Shown here: positions 1 to 9,822 of the stretch, piece after piece
Layout of the letters: each line of letters begins with the position of its first letter
Numbering within the stretch: the stretch's first letter is position 1
NCBI GenBank assembly: GCA_023459055.1
Contig: JAEWVR010000014.1
Location: 1-31,791, forward strand
Source: Fibrobacterota bacterium
GTDB lineage: Bacteria > Fibrobacterota > Chitinivibrionia > Chitinivibrionales > Chitinispirillaceae
DNA: 31,791 nucleotides
Direction of reading: 5' to 3'
Notes under the pieces: generated by a model
Seen by the model: the letters and a program-made list of their open reading frames with translations, nothing else
Told to the model about the DNA's origin: nothing
The model's database searches: none
Translations under genes and position numbers: made by a program

Positions 1-109
1 TATAAAAAATATAGTATCTGTTGGGTGTTGTTGTCCAAAACTTAATTAACGTTGATGGTATTAGACTTGACGGCTGTTTTGCTTTACATGTACGACTCAG
101 CAAAAAACA

Positions 110-2224
110 CTAGGTCAGGTGGTCTGATATTGTAACACCAGTGGGCTCAGTTTTAGACTCCAGATCACCATTAACATTATACGTATACAAAACATTGCCA
201 TTTGAAAGCATTCGATCCTGTGCATCATATGTTGAAGTTCTATTACCGGTAGTTCCAGAATATGAGAGTCTGTTTCCGTTGAGATCAAATGAATATTGGG
301 CAACTGTTGATCCATCCTTTATAACACGTTCCAGGTACCCGGATGAATTGTAAGTATAGACAAACGTATGAGTCTGCCCATTAATAGTCTCTGTTTTAGT
401 GGTTATACGTCCCAACTTATCCCGATCATAATGAACATCAAACAGATTCTGTATGCCATCCGAAACAGTGTATTGTGAATTTTCTCCAAATGTATTGTAT
501 TCCAATGCATCTGAAATAGTACCAATCGTTGATCCTGTAATCAATCCATTCTGAGAATTTCGCGTAATATTCAATTCTCCGGCACTAAGCAGCAGACCAT
601 CATTATCATAAGTATAATTCTCACTGAAACCAGCAATAGTCCGTGTTTCACGTTGGAAATTATTATTGTAGTAATTCGATAGAGTATCATTTAATAAGCC
701 CAAAGATATTTCTGAATTAATTAGATTGCCATCATACCTAAAAAACAATTGATTACTTTCTGGTGTTGTTGATGATACCAATCTATGGGTAACTGGATCG
801 TAGACGTAGACATAATTACCAATTGGTGTTACCATACTGTCTAATCTGCCAAAATCATCATATTTGAATTGTAACATCAATCCATCAGGACGGTTAATAG
901 CTGTTAGATCTTTGTCAAGGTTAAAATTATATGTCGTAAGTGTTGCCCCTGTATTCAATGCTGGAGGATTATATTCCGTTGGTAAATTGACAGAATTATA
1001 ATCGTAAGTGTGCAAATCATTATTCGGGGAAATAATAGTCTGAATGTTTCCATTTACATCATATCCAAACCTGATCTGTCGCATATCCGCAAAATGTTTT
1101 GATATAATTCTTTCAGCTTCATCATAAGTAAAAGTAGTATGCTCATTAAGTGGGTTAATTACAGTTGCCAGTGAACCATGATTATCGTATTCATACTGCC
1201 AAACTCTTGTACTACTTCCAGATCCTTCTGTAATAGTCTTTATTCGTCCTCGCTCATCATACTCATAGGTAACAGATGCCAAATCAGAAACCACCGAATA
1301 TATCACCCTTCCAAGAGAATCAATTGTTGATGAAGTTGTACGACCTTCAGGAGACAGCGTAGAAAATGTACGGGTAACGCCAGCATACGTGCTCCTGTAT
1401 ATTTTACCATTAATAGTATCCGATTGAATTATTGAATCTATATCATTAGTAGACGTATACGAAACGGTTTTTGCTGTATGAATTTCCATTTGTATTCCGG
1501 ATGGTAACTGCACAGAATAATTTTTTACTAATGGGGACAGCATGCCATAAATTGGGTCCGGCCCTTTGGTTGACTTGATAACGGTATTATCCGCAGAGTT
1601 AATTTCTGTCTCACCAGAAAGTTTTGTATAGGATATTGTACTTTGGCCACAACAACCCTGCACCTCTTTAACCTTCGTACCATCAGGAAGCAAACGCGTT
1701 TTATAAACCTTAACAACACCTTCAGCCGTTGAATCCCTGACTTCAAAACCGTCTTCGGGGAAATTTATACCTGCCTGTATTGCAGGCCCATTATCACCAC
1801 TGGAACTGTAAGTACCATTCCCTGCGAAAGTGGTTATTATGCCATCAGGATCAATGCGTCGGATACGATTATTATACGCATCTGCAAAGTAAACATTTCC
1901 ATCAGAACTTACAGCAATACAATAAGGACAATTAATTTTCGCCTGTATTGCATGTCCACCGTCACCACTATAGCCAGCTTGTCCACTCCCTGCAATTGTA
2001 GTTATTATCCCGTTTGGACATACTTTGCGAATTCTGTTATTGCCATTATCTGCAATGTAGATGCTGCCATCAGAACCAACGGCTGTACCTGTAGGCGAAT
2101 TTAACCTTGCCTGAATAGCAAGCCCACCATCACCACTATAGCCAGATTGTCCATTCCCTGCAATTGTAGTTATTACTCCATCTGAATTAACTTTCCTTAC
2201 AACACATGCATCTAAATCATCCAA
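110..2224 (-). pseudogene. RHS/NHL-repeat protein, 3' remnant
   Basis: This is the C-terminal half of a broken RHS-family gene (704 codons open). The upstream end has about three NHL-type repeats of the form ITTIAGxGQxGYSGDGG...ADxxNNRIRK with a period of 56 residues (168 nt). A long stretch of YD/RHS repeats follows (for example YEYDERGRIKTI and FKYDDFGRLDSM). Secreted proteins of this family usually end in an RHS core and a variable toxin or adhesin tip. Here the frame stops just after a YD repeat (TEPTGVTIS), so the core and tip are missing. The NHL frame stays open upstream of the first ATG and matches the repeat pattern (GPDGCIYLDD), so that ATG is not a true start. This part and the 2212-3420 part were once one gene. 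A programmed frameshift is unlikely because the segment normally found between the two halves is also missing. Confidence 0.7.
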
Positions 2225-3420
2225 ATAAATACATCCATCAGGTCCTGCAGGCTTGCTGGCATAGTATTATCAGTCAATGCAATTTTTATAGTATTTGATG
2301 CTTTACGTCCTGGTACTCCTTTGCTTGAATAATTGAGACTGAATGGTGTTCCTGTAATATCAATTTTTTCCCGTAATACCTGGTTTTGTAATTCTATAAT
2401 AGATCCATCGATAGTACATGGATCAGGATCAACAACATCAGCTTCGACTTCTTCCTCTGGTTTTTCCGCATCCTCTGGAGGAAATATTCCCCAGTTACAA
2501 TCCCAAGTCGAAAAGTGTGATATCGGCACCCGCCATAAACTTTTTCCGACAGAATATAAAGTTGCTAACGTCCCCAGCTCTTCATCGGAAACACCAAGCT
2601 GAGCAAGATCTGTTTCACTTGCAGCATTTCCACTTCCATCAATATCAATCAGCGCATTCCCATTCTGTATTGAGAGAATGGAAATAATGCGGCCATTGGT
2701 AGATGGTATCCATCCTGTGCCTGAAGTAGAATTACAATCTGATAATGACCTGTCATAGTATGCAGCAGGTACAATTCCACCTGTTGGAAAATTAAGAAAG
2801 TTTTCTACGTAGAGAAATACCGGTGCACTGAATTGAACATCTTCAGCACCGTCTACCCCCAACTCTACACAATAGGTATACCCAACTCCAGAAGGAAGTT
2901 CAGCAGGCATTGCTTTAGGCCCATACTGCCCAACAGTATATTCTGTTGCACGAACATTGATCGACTCAGTATTAAAATTAGTAACTTGTATTCCTGGTGG
3001 GAAAAGTAACGTGACCTGCCGCTCACCACTGTTATCATTTGAAATAGATCCTCGTGCGATTTGCATTTGATTGTTGTTATTTAGAGTTATAGTAGAAACA
3101 TTTGAATCTGGTTGTATCATGATTACATCCGATACCCACGAATAATCCTGCCATGGAACATTCGCCTGTCTTTGTGTGTTAAAATAACCATCTTTATTAT
3201 AATTTATAGTTAACACACTCCCTCCATTTACAACCAAATCAAATAGTCCATCAATTCGACTTTTAGTCTGACCAAATTCAGGGTGATTGTGAACAGATAT
3301 TGTTACACCGGATAACGGCTGTCCATTTTGGGACAATACTTTTCCTCTTACAACTGCTACTCTTTTTGGATCAATTACATTTGTATCTATCCCTGTCTGG
3401 ACCGGATTATTACTTATTTA
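2212..3420 (-). pseudogene. RHS/NHL-repeat protein, 5' remnant
   Basis: This is the N-terminal half of the same broken RHS gene. It begins directly after an in-frame TAA at 3418-3420. The first residues (NPVQTGIDTNVIDPKRVAVV) match the segment that normally follows a longer N-terminal region in RHS proteins, so the true start has been lost. A TTG at 3334-3336 is the first possible start codon and has no clear ribosome binding site. A carboxypeptidase-regulatory-like fold follows (RGKVLSQNGQPLSGVTISVHN). The segment ends near LNYSSKGVPGRKAS...MPASLQ, a signature that in intact relatives precedes a long stretch and then the NHL repeats. Here the NHL repeats start almost at once in the other frame, at about 2236-2262, consistent with an internal deletion. 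Confidence 0.65.
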
Positions 3421-3533
3421 GATAAATTTATACCATAAGCGCTCACGAAACGGAATTTAAAGCAGGTATGGGCATTTTGTTATCACTGCGGTTAAAAATC
3501 GGACATTCACCTTTAACCAGTTGCGAATTCATA

Positions 3534-4283
3534 CTACATTGTTGTTTTTTGTAAAAACTGTAACAGTAAATCATTAAGGTGCAGAGATTTTTTCATTGTT
3601 GTTAAACTTTTAAGTAAAGTATCAAGTGGCTCACTCTTTTGGTGTTGAGATTGTCTAACTCGCTCCTCTTCTGCAAGTTTTGCCAAATCTTCAGCTGATA
3701 GTGGTATTATATCTGATTCATCACCATAAACCCCACCATTTGCAATATCAACTTCTTTCATTCGCTTTTTAGTAATTTCAGCAGCCTTATCATTAGTGAT
3801 CCGAGTTGCATCAAGCCCATTTGCTTCTGCTTCATCGTACACTTTATCCATCTCTTGACGATCTGATTTTGTCATAAAATTATAACCATTACCAGAACCA
3901 TTCGTGTCTCTTGGCATGGGTGCGGTGTCAAGTCTATAACCTGCATTTTTCCATAAAGCTTCTGCTGCTTTTGTAAGAGTTGAATCATCTGTAGGTGTGG
4001 ACAGCTTGCCCATGATCATTTTTTTTATTATTTCAATCTGCTTATCGTTAGTAATACACGGGGGAGGGACTGGATAGCCTTGGTTTTTTGCTGCATCAAG
4101 CTCCTTTTCAACAGACGATAACGCTTTCGAAAGCGCTATCGTCTGAGGAGATATCTCAATTGAATCGTTCTTGGTTGGTAAAGATGCAGTTGTACTTGCA
4201 GAGACACATTCAGAAATACCAACATTTTTAAGCGAATCGCTATAGTTTAAGTTAGTTCCTGCAATTGCTGACTGAATATCCAT
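3534..4283 (-). CDS. hypothetical protein, 249 aa
   Basis: I do not recognise a family. The product is hydrophilic with no signal peptide or membrane segment. It is Ser/Thr-rich in the first 50 residues and then becomes charged and probably helical, with Lys/Glu-rich stretches such as TNDKAAEITKKRMKEVD (about residues 163-179) and SAEDLAKLAEEERVRQ (about 196-211). TNDK followed by AEIxKK or IEIIKK occurs twice (about residues 78-88 and 163-173), which suggests a weak internal repeat. It starts 14 nt after the stop of the lipoprotein gene at 4298-4768, so the two are probably co-transcribed. It lies upstream of the decayed RHS gene on the same strand, so a former partner role in that secreted system is possible but unproven. 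Confidence 0.55.
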   Translation of the reverse strand: MDIQSAIAGTNLNYSDSLKNVGISECVSASTTASLPTKNDSIEISPQTIALSKALSSVEKELDAAKNQGYPVPPPCITNDKQIEIIKKMIMGKLSTPTDDSTLTKAAEALWKNAGYRLDTAPMPRDTNGSGNGYNFMTKSDRQEMDKVYDEAEANGLDATRITNDKAAEITKKRMKEVDIANGGVYGDESDIIPLSAEDLAKLAEEERVRQSQHQKSEPLDTLLKSLTTMKKSLHLNDLLLQFLQKTTM

Positions 4284-4297
4284 CTTTACCGCCTGTT

Positions 4298-4768
4298 TTA
4301 ATAGGAGTATTTCTCTATTATTGAATCTTTTATTGTTGGAGTTAAAGGATATGGTGCACCGTTGTGAGATGTAAACTTTAAACTAATCTGACCTCGAGCA
4401 TTCTCATTATTAAAATAAGCGGTTGTGCCGTTTTGCTGGCTTGAAATATCTAAAAACTTAGTCGGTGTAGAACCATATAGTGGTGTGTATTGGAGTACAA
4501 CATCTACTGTACCACGTGGCCGCTGATTCCATACCCATCTTACTTCAGTTATTTTTGATGTTGTTATTGATGCCGGAATTGGTGACGAAAAAATTGTTGT
4601 GGCATAGCCATTGTTCATATAAATTGTATATCCCAATAACCCTTTTGCCCAAATACTGCTTGTTAAAGCAGTCCGGTCCAAGTTAGGTGCAGTAACGAAT
4701 GATACTTCATTCTTTGAACAAGAAAAAATGAAAAGTAACGCGAAAAATACAGCAGCTGTCTTTTTCAT
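4298..4768 (-). CDS. small lipoprotein, unknown function
   Basis: The 156-aa product begins with a typical lipoprotein signal (MKKTAAVFFALLFIFSC), with the lipobox IFSC and the acylated Cys at residue 17. The mature part is probably all-beta, with alternating hydrophobic residues and aromatic ends, and it finishes in KYSY-like residues. No known domain is recognisable. The start is supported by a purine-rich AGGAGT about 8 nt upstream of the ATG on the minus strand. It is the first gene of a likely two-gene unit with the hypothetical gene at 3534-4283. I infer an outer-membrane- or periplasm-anchored protein. Its role is unknown. Confidence 0.65.
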   Translation of the reverse strand: MKKTAAVFFALLFIFSCSKNEVSFVTAPNLDRTALTSSIWAKGLLGYTIYMNNGYATTIFSSPIPASITTSKITEVRWVWNQRPRGTVDVVLQYTPLYGSTPTKFLDISSQQNGTTAYFNNENARGQISLKFTSHNGAPYPLTPTIKDSIIEKYSY

Positions 4769-5200
4769 AAGACTCCTTTAATGATGTGTGTAATTGTAAA
4801 GAGAAATGTTAATTCATCACAAAAACATACACCATCTACTATCACTATTCAATATCGGTTATAATTATTTTTTCTTTAATACTATTGGTAAAATTAAAAA
4901 TATAGGGAAGTTAAGAGTTTTACTGCATCACTGCATTGCGAACGAACTGTAAAAACAGTTTTGCAGTCTTGCTATAAGCAGCCACAAAATCTCCAATCGC
5001 ACGATCTGAAGTCTTCCTCTACGGGTATCAGGAATACCCGGATACATCGATAAAAAAGATTGCGTTTTTCAGACAAACCCTCTTGAATTTCCGCCGCACA
5101 AAACTATATTACAGTTAATTCCGCATGAATCTGGATGTAAAGATTCTGCAAACCGACTTTATAAATTTCAGTTTTACATGATATGATGAGGAGTCCGCTT
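4769..5200. other. intergenic region, divergent leader
   Basis: This AT-rich gap separates the minus-strand lipoprotein gene from the plus-strand yifB-like gene, so it should hold both promoters. I could not pick convincing -35/-10 pairs. The one structured item is a perfect 7-bp inverted repeat, CGGGTAT-CAGGA-ATACCCG, at 5022-5040. It has no T-run on either side, so it is not an obvious terminator. Confidence 0.4.
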
Positions 5201-6751
5201 ATGTTGGCAAAACTTCGCTCTATGGCCGTTCTGGGAATTGATGCATTCGAAATTACTATTGAATCGGATCTTACGGAAATGATCCCGAGTTTTACGATTG
5301 TCGGTCTGCCCGATGGAGCGGTTCGTGAGTCAAAGGAACGGGTGCTGTCTGCAATGAAAAACTGCGGCTATGAGTTCCCGCTTGGTAAAATCACAATTAA
5401 TATGGCACCCGCCGATATGAAAAAGGAGGGATCTGCATTCGATCTTCCAATCGCTATTGGTATCCTTATGACATCCGGTCAGGTTTCGATTAAATCAATT
5501 GACCAGTACACGATCATTGGCGAGCTGTCTCTTGATGGTACCGTTAAAAAAGTAAAAGGCGCACTTTCAATGGCGATCAGGGCACGGGAGATGGGTATTA
5601 AAAAGATGCTTGTTCCGCGGGAAAATGCAATGGAGGCTTCAGTGGCTGACGGCGTCGATATCTATCCGGTTGACAATTTATCAGATGCAATCTCATTTCT
5701 TGACAATACAGGATCAATTGAACCATTTAAAACTGATCTGAATGCGATTTTCAGTCAATCGAGAGATTATACGATTGATTACAAAGATGTCAAGGGACAG
5801 GAGCATATCAAACGGGCACTGTTAGTTGCTGCAGCGGGCGGCCATAATATTTTGATGCTCGGACCTCCGGGATCAGGAAAAACTATGCTCGCAAGGCGGC
5901 TCCCGACAATACTCCCCGATCTCACCCTTGACGAAGCACTTGAAACGACCAAGATCCATTCAGTTGCGGGATTGCTTGACAAAAACACACCACTGCTTGC
6001 AACTCGCCCGTTCCGCTCACCGCATCACACCATATCCGATGCCGGATTGACAGGGGGAGGATCATACCCGCGCCCCGGTGAGGTCAGTTTGAGTCATCAC
6101 GGGGTATTATTCCTTGATGAACTTCCGGAATTCAATAAAAATGTGCTTGAAAATCTGCGTCAACCGCTTGAGGATGGCAAAGTGACAATTTCACGGGCGG
6201 CAATGTCACTCTCCTACCCCGCACGTTTCATGCTCGCTGTCGCACTTAACCCGTGTCCCTGCGGCTACTACACCGATCCGCGTCATGAGTGCACCTGTAA
6301 ACAGGAACAGGTGCAGAAGTACATGTCACGGATCAGCGGACCACTTCTTGATAGAATCGATATCCATGTCGAGGTTCCAGCTCTCACCTATGATGAACTC
6401 GCGCAGAAAGTACCGGGAAGAGACTCGCTGTCAATGCGCAGCGAAGTAATGAAAGCGCGATCGGTACAGATTGAACGATACAAAAAAGATCAGAAAACCT
6501 ATTGCAATGCCCATATGGAATCACGACACGTAAGAAAATACTGCGAACTTGACGAGGCCAGCAGGTCGCTGCTTAAAACTGCTATTGACAAATTAGGATT
6601 GTCCGCACGTGCATACGACAGAATCCTTAAAGTATCTCGAACAATCGCCGACCTTGAGGGCTCTGAACATATTACCAGTATGCATATCGGTGAGGCAATT
6701 CAATACCGCAGTCTCGACCGGAAGCTGTGGAATGGCGGCCTAAAAAACTGA
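5201..6751 (+). CDS. yifB: YifB/ComM family Mg-chelatase-like AAA+ ATPase
   Basis: This is a 516-aa AAA+ ATPase of the YifB/ComM family. ComM is a helicase that aids branch migration in natural transformation, and the wider family is widespread and often annotated as magnesium chelatase-like. The start at 5201 is preferred over the ATGs at 5183 and 5186. A GAGGAG sits 7 nt upstream of 5201, and the protein then begins MLAKLRSMAVLGIDA as in relatives. An N-terminal ChlI-like/Lon-protease-like domain (about residues 15-180) is followed by Walker A GPPGSGKT (221-228), Walker B LFLDEL (303-308), the NPCPCGYY...CTC cysteine cluster, and a C-terminal Mg-chelatase helical domain. Length is normal and the gene looks intact. 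It stands alone, with no dprA or rnhB beside it. Confidence 0.93.
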   Translation: MLAKLRSMAVLGIDAFEITIESDLTEMIPSFTIVGLPDGAVRESKERVLSAMKNCGYEFPLGKITINMAPADMKKEGSAFDLPIAIGILMTSGQVSIKSIDQYTIIGELSLDGTVKKVKGALSMAIRAREMGIKKMLVPRENAMEASVADGVDIYPVDNLSDAISFLDNTGSIEPFKTDLNAIFSQSRDYTIDYKDVKGQEHIKRALLVAAAGGHNILMLGPPGSGKTMLARRLPTILPDLTLDEALETTKIHSVAGLLDKNTPLLATRPFRSPHHTISDAGLTGGGSYPRPGEVSLSHHGVLFLDELPEFNKNVLENLRQPLEDGKVTISRAAMSLSYPARFMLAVALNPCPCGYYTDPRHECTCKQEQVQKYMSRISGPLLDRIDIHVEVPALTYDELAQKVPGRDSLSMRSEVMKARSVQIERYKKDQKTYCNAHMESRHVRKYCELDEASRSLLKTAIDKLGLSARAYDRILKVSRTIADLEGSEHITSMHIGEAIQYRSLDRKLWNGGLKN

Positions 6752-6925
6752 TATTGAGCCTAACAAAACAACATATTTTTATTAATTTACTGCCAGGTTA
6801 TTGAAATTTGGATTTTTACTTATTTATATTACAACAAGATAAGGTGATTTGTGTGATGCGTCTTTCATGATGTATTATTTCAAAACTGCAACGAAATCGT
6901 TTGTATACGATTCAAAGGGGATACA

Positions 6926-7450
6926 ATGTTTACATCACAGTTTTCTCAATCAACACTTCACCATGCGACAGTGGTTGAAAAGAACGGCTGTGTTTACTAT
7001 GTTACAATTGGTAACAAGATATTCGTTGCGAAGCGTGCATTTGGTTGTCTTATCGAACCGGAAAATGGAGACACAATCCTAATCTGCTCAAACAATGATG
7101 ATGTTTTCATACTCACCGTATTGGAACGGACCTATTCCTCCGACGCAGTGCTGTCAACTGCAGGTAATTTACACATGCAACTCATGGACGGAGAATTGAA
7201 TTTTCAAAGCAGATCCATTTCATTTGATTTATCAGATAACTTTTCAATCCGTTCACCGACAGTAAGTATCGATACAATTGAAGCTGACGTTAAAGGTACC
7301 AGTATATCGATTTTTGGGAAAACAGTGGAATGCTTTATTGACAAAATTAAAACAGTTGGTAAAAAGGCAGAAACCTTTTTTAAACGATCAATACGTTACG
7401 TCGGAGACTCTGCAGAACAATTCAAAAATTCCGATCAGACAAACACGTAG
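6926..7450 (+). CDS. DUF3540 family protein, orphan
   Basis: The 174-aa product matches the DUF3540 layout. An N-terminal small beta domain carries the family pattern of an A-A-GCLIEPENGDTILI-like strand pair followed by a VLER turn (about residues 10-65). After that comes an alternating, beta-helix-like stretch of short strands (about 80-135), and then a helical amphipathic tail (FIDKIKTVGKKAETFFKRS). In other genomes DUF3540 genes sit inside type VI secretion effector/VgrG-PAAR clusters beside DUF2169 and DUF4150 genes, and their exact role is not established. None of those partners is visible here. The start is supported by AAGGGG 7 nt upstream of the ATG. The gene is convergent with the exporter genes, ending 4 nt before the stop of the last permease. 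Confidence 0.7.
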   Translation: MFTSQFSQSTLHHATVVEKNGCVYYVTIGNKIFVAKRAFGCLIEPENGDTILICSNNDDVFILTVLERTYSSDAVLSTAGNLHMQLMDGELNFQSRSISFDLSDNFSIRSPTVSIDTIEADVKGTSISIFGKTVECFIDKIKTVGKKAETFFKRSIRYVGDSAEQFKNSDQTNT

Positions 7451-7453
7451 CTT

Positions 7454-8635
7454 TTAATTCTTAATACATGTTTTTTTGTGTAAGGACATCATTCTCAGCC
7501 ATAAGATTAAAGCAAAAACAGATCCTAAACAAAGTATGTTTACAATATGCGGAAAAACGTTCGGTAATCCGCCACCTTCCTGTGCAATCGATACATATAT
7601 ATTGAAATACCATGTTTGTGGAAGCATGTACGACATAATTTTTATGAGCTCAGGAAAAGCCTCCTGAGGCCAGCTATACCCGGACAAAAGAAAAACCGGA
7701 TATGACATAAAGGCAAGAAAGATAAGCGCAAATAATTTCTGACGGAAAAAAGTACCAATTATACAGCCTAATAAAAAAAGTACGGCTATCTGGATTTGTG
7801 TTACAACAGTCAACAGAAACATTGATCCGTTAAATGGTATTTTGTAAAGAGCGAAATGGAAGTTGAAGAAGAAAAAAGTATATATACTGAATAGTATAAA
7901 ATATAAGATTCCCTTTCCGGTGACAATTTTGAAAAATGAACCGGATGCTTTATGGAATAGTAAACCAATTGAACGTTCCTCGCGTTCATTAGCAATCGAA
8001 ACAGCTGCAGCAATAACTAATGTCTGTTGAAAAATCAATGCCAGAAGCCCCACAATAATAAAATCTCCGTAGGCTTCAGTTGTATTAAACAGACAACGGA
8101 TATCAAATTGTATCGGATTTGCAAGAGATAAAGCACGGTTGTTATTCATTCCCTTAGTTCGATAATACTGGACAACACTGTTTTTTGAGATCTCCGAGAT
8201 GACATCATTTATACCCCGCAGAACATCATTTGCAACCATAAACCTGCTGTTATTAGCTACAAGACTGATTCTTGCCTGCTTTCCCTGCTTTATCATCTGT
8301 GAATAATTATGAGGAATTATAAGTACGGCCATATACTTCATTTCATATATCTCAGCCCTGACATCAGGCATACCTTTTTGACAAGACTGTACTGCCACCG
8401 CCTCATGAGCATCAATAGACCGTATTAAAGAACGCGACATTTCACTATTATCATTGTCTACAACAAGGATAGGTACATCACGCTCCATTTTTGAAACGAA
8501 AATACTTGTATATAAAAATGAATATATTATCGGTCCTGCAAGAAGCAGAAGAAGAACAGATCTATTACCAAGAATAAACCGGGATTCTCTTTTTGTGATT
8601 GCCAGTATTTGCCTGAATGTATCTGCAAATTTCAT
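7454..8635 (-). CDS. ABC-2 type transporter permease (YhhJ/YbhR-like), last gene of exporter operon
   Basis: This 393-aa inner-membrane protein has the ABC-2 permease layout (ABC2_membrane_3 type). There is one transmembrane helix near residues 24-45, a large periplasmic domain (about 50-175) with the signature VDNDNSEMSRSLIRSIDA, then five helices in the C-terminal half. It starts with a TAATG overlap (one shared base) on the upstream permease, so the two are translationally coupled and probably form a heterodimer. The conserved PxxFLLSGYSWPxxAFP segment before the last helices is typical. No ATP-binding subunit is encoded next to it, so energy would have to come from an ATPase made elsewhere. 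The substrate cannot be read from sequence. Confidence 0.88.
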   Translation of the reverse strand: MKFADTFRQILAITKRESRFILGNRSVLLLLLAGPIIYSFLYTSIFVSKMERDVPILVVDNDNSEMSRSLIRSIDAHEAVAVQSCQKGMPDVRAEIYEMKYMAVLIIPHNYSQMIKQGKQARISLVANNSRFMVANDVLRGINDVISEISKNSVVQYYRTKGMNNNRALSLANPIQFDIRCLFNTTEAYGDFIIVGLLALIFQQTLVIAAAVSIANEREERSIGLLFHKASGSFFKIVTGKGILYFILFSIYTFFFFNFHFALYKIPFNGSMFLLTVVTQIQIAVLFLLGCIIGTFFRQKLFALIFLAFMSYPVFLLSGYSWPQEAFPELIKIMSYMLPQTWYFNIYVSIAQEGGGLPNVFPHIVNILCLGSVFALILWLRMMSLHKKTCIKN

Positions 8636-9816
8636 TATACACTTGCCTTTTCAATGTTTTTACTTAATCGAAAAACAAGAATCCAGGAAAAAATAAAGAA
8701 TAGTGATAGTATCAAACCAAGACTCAGAAGTTCATTGTGGATAAAATGAACAGGTGCCCCAAGCTGCGCTGATTTAATAAAGATATGCATAAAATGGACA
8801 AATGGCAAAATATTGGCAATATCGGCAAAAATCGCCGGCACCGATGGGAATGTATATCCACTGACCAGTAATGATGGCATATTTACGAATATTATTACTT
8901 CTGTTGCAAGGAAAGCCTCCTTAACAAAAGCACCAATAGCCATACCGGGAAGCAACGATGACGCAAGAAACAGAAAGGTATACATGATAAAATTCACCAG
9001 ACTACAGTGAATGGTTATATCAGATACCGGAAACAACACAAGGTGCAGGAATGCAATTACAGCACTAAACACCAAAAGTATCGCTACTGCTTTACCCGTG
9101 ATTAGCGCTCCTGTATAATTATAGGCAGATTCAATTATCCGGGTATACCGTTTATCATCAATTTCATGAGTAATTGAAAACATACCAGCAAGCATCAGAA
9201 TTATCTGGCAACAAACATAAATGTATGCAGGACTTAGAAAATAGTTATAATTAAACGGCGGGTTACCAATATAGTGTGTATCCATAATTACCGGTTGGAC
9301 AATTGCCTTTGCCTGATCGCTGTTCAATGATGATGCTCTGAGTTTTTTGATGATTATTCCGGCATTAATACTTTTTACTACTTGTAAGGCATCTTTATAT
9401 AACGCACTGGCAATCAGAGTATTATGGGAATTTTTATAAAGCTGTATTGTTACAGAATGTTGTGTTTTAATGTTCTTTTCAAAATTATCAGGTATATAAA
9501 ATACCGCATTATAATCATTTTGCTGAATACCGGTTTTAATTTCATCAATGCTTTTTAAATATCCGGAAATATGCATGGTTTTTGAAGCATCAATTGCCCG
9601 GACAATAGTCCGTGATAATTCCGAATTGTCAGCATCATACACCGCTACGTCAAGTTCAGATAATGTACCATTACTGTATAAATAGCAAAAAAAAGTAAAC
9701 AACCCCAGCGGTAATAAAAGCAATAGAGTAATAAAGATTCTGCTTTTAAAAATACACCGCAGTTCTCTTTTAAAGCTATACCATAAAACGCTGCTATTAC
9801 TTGTAAAATATCTCAT
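8635..9816 (-). CDS. ABC-2 type transporter permease (YbhS-like)
   Basis: This 393-aa protein is a second ABC-2 permease, paralogous to its downstream neighbour and of the same length. It has an N-terminal helix (about residues 28-48), then a periplasmic domain opening with VYDADNSELSRTIVRAIDAS, and five C-terminal helices with the motif LLVSGYTFPSVPAIF. It starts 6 nt after the stop of the HlyD-like gene, which fits a single transcript. The arrangement HlyD-permease-permease resembles the E. coli ybhGFSR and yhiI/yhhJ loci, except that the ATPase gene (ybhF in E. coli) is missing. Confidence 0.88.
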   Translation of the reverse strand: MRYFTSNSSVLWYSFKRELRCIFKSRIFITLLLLLPLGLFTFFCYLYSNGTLSELDVAVYDADNSELSRTIVRAIDASKTMHISGYLKSIDEIKTGIQQNDYNAVFYIPDNFEKNIKTQHSVTIQLYKNSHNTLIASALYKDALQVVKSINAGIIIKKLRASSLNSDQAKAIVQPVIMDTHYIGNPPFNYNYFLSPAYIYVCCQIILMLAGMFSITHEIDDKRYTRIIESAYNYTGALITGKAVAILLVFSAVIAFLHLVLFPVSDITIHCSLVNFIMYTFLFLASSLLPGMAIGAFVKEAFLATEVIIFVNMPSLLVSGYTFPSVPAIFADIANILPFVHFMHIFIKSAQLGAPVHFIHNELLSLGLILSLFFIFSWILVFRLSKNIEKASV

Positions 9817-9822
9817 GTAGTA

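Noticed and set aside
29..109. Extension of the RHS frame to the window start
   Set aside because: The frame stops at about 110 and the DNA before it shows no YD-repeat pattern in any frame I could follow.
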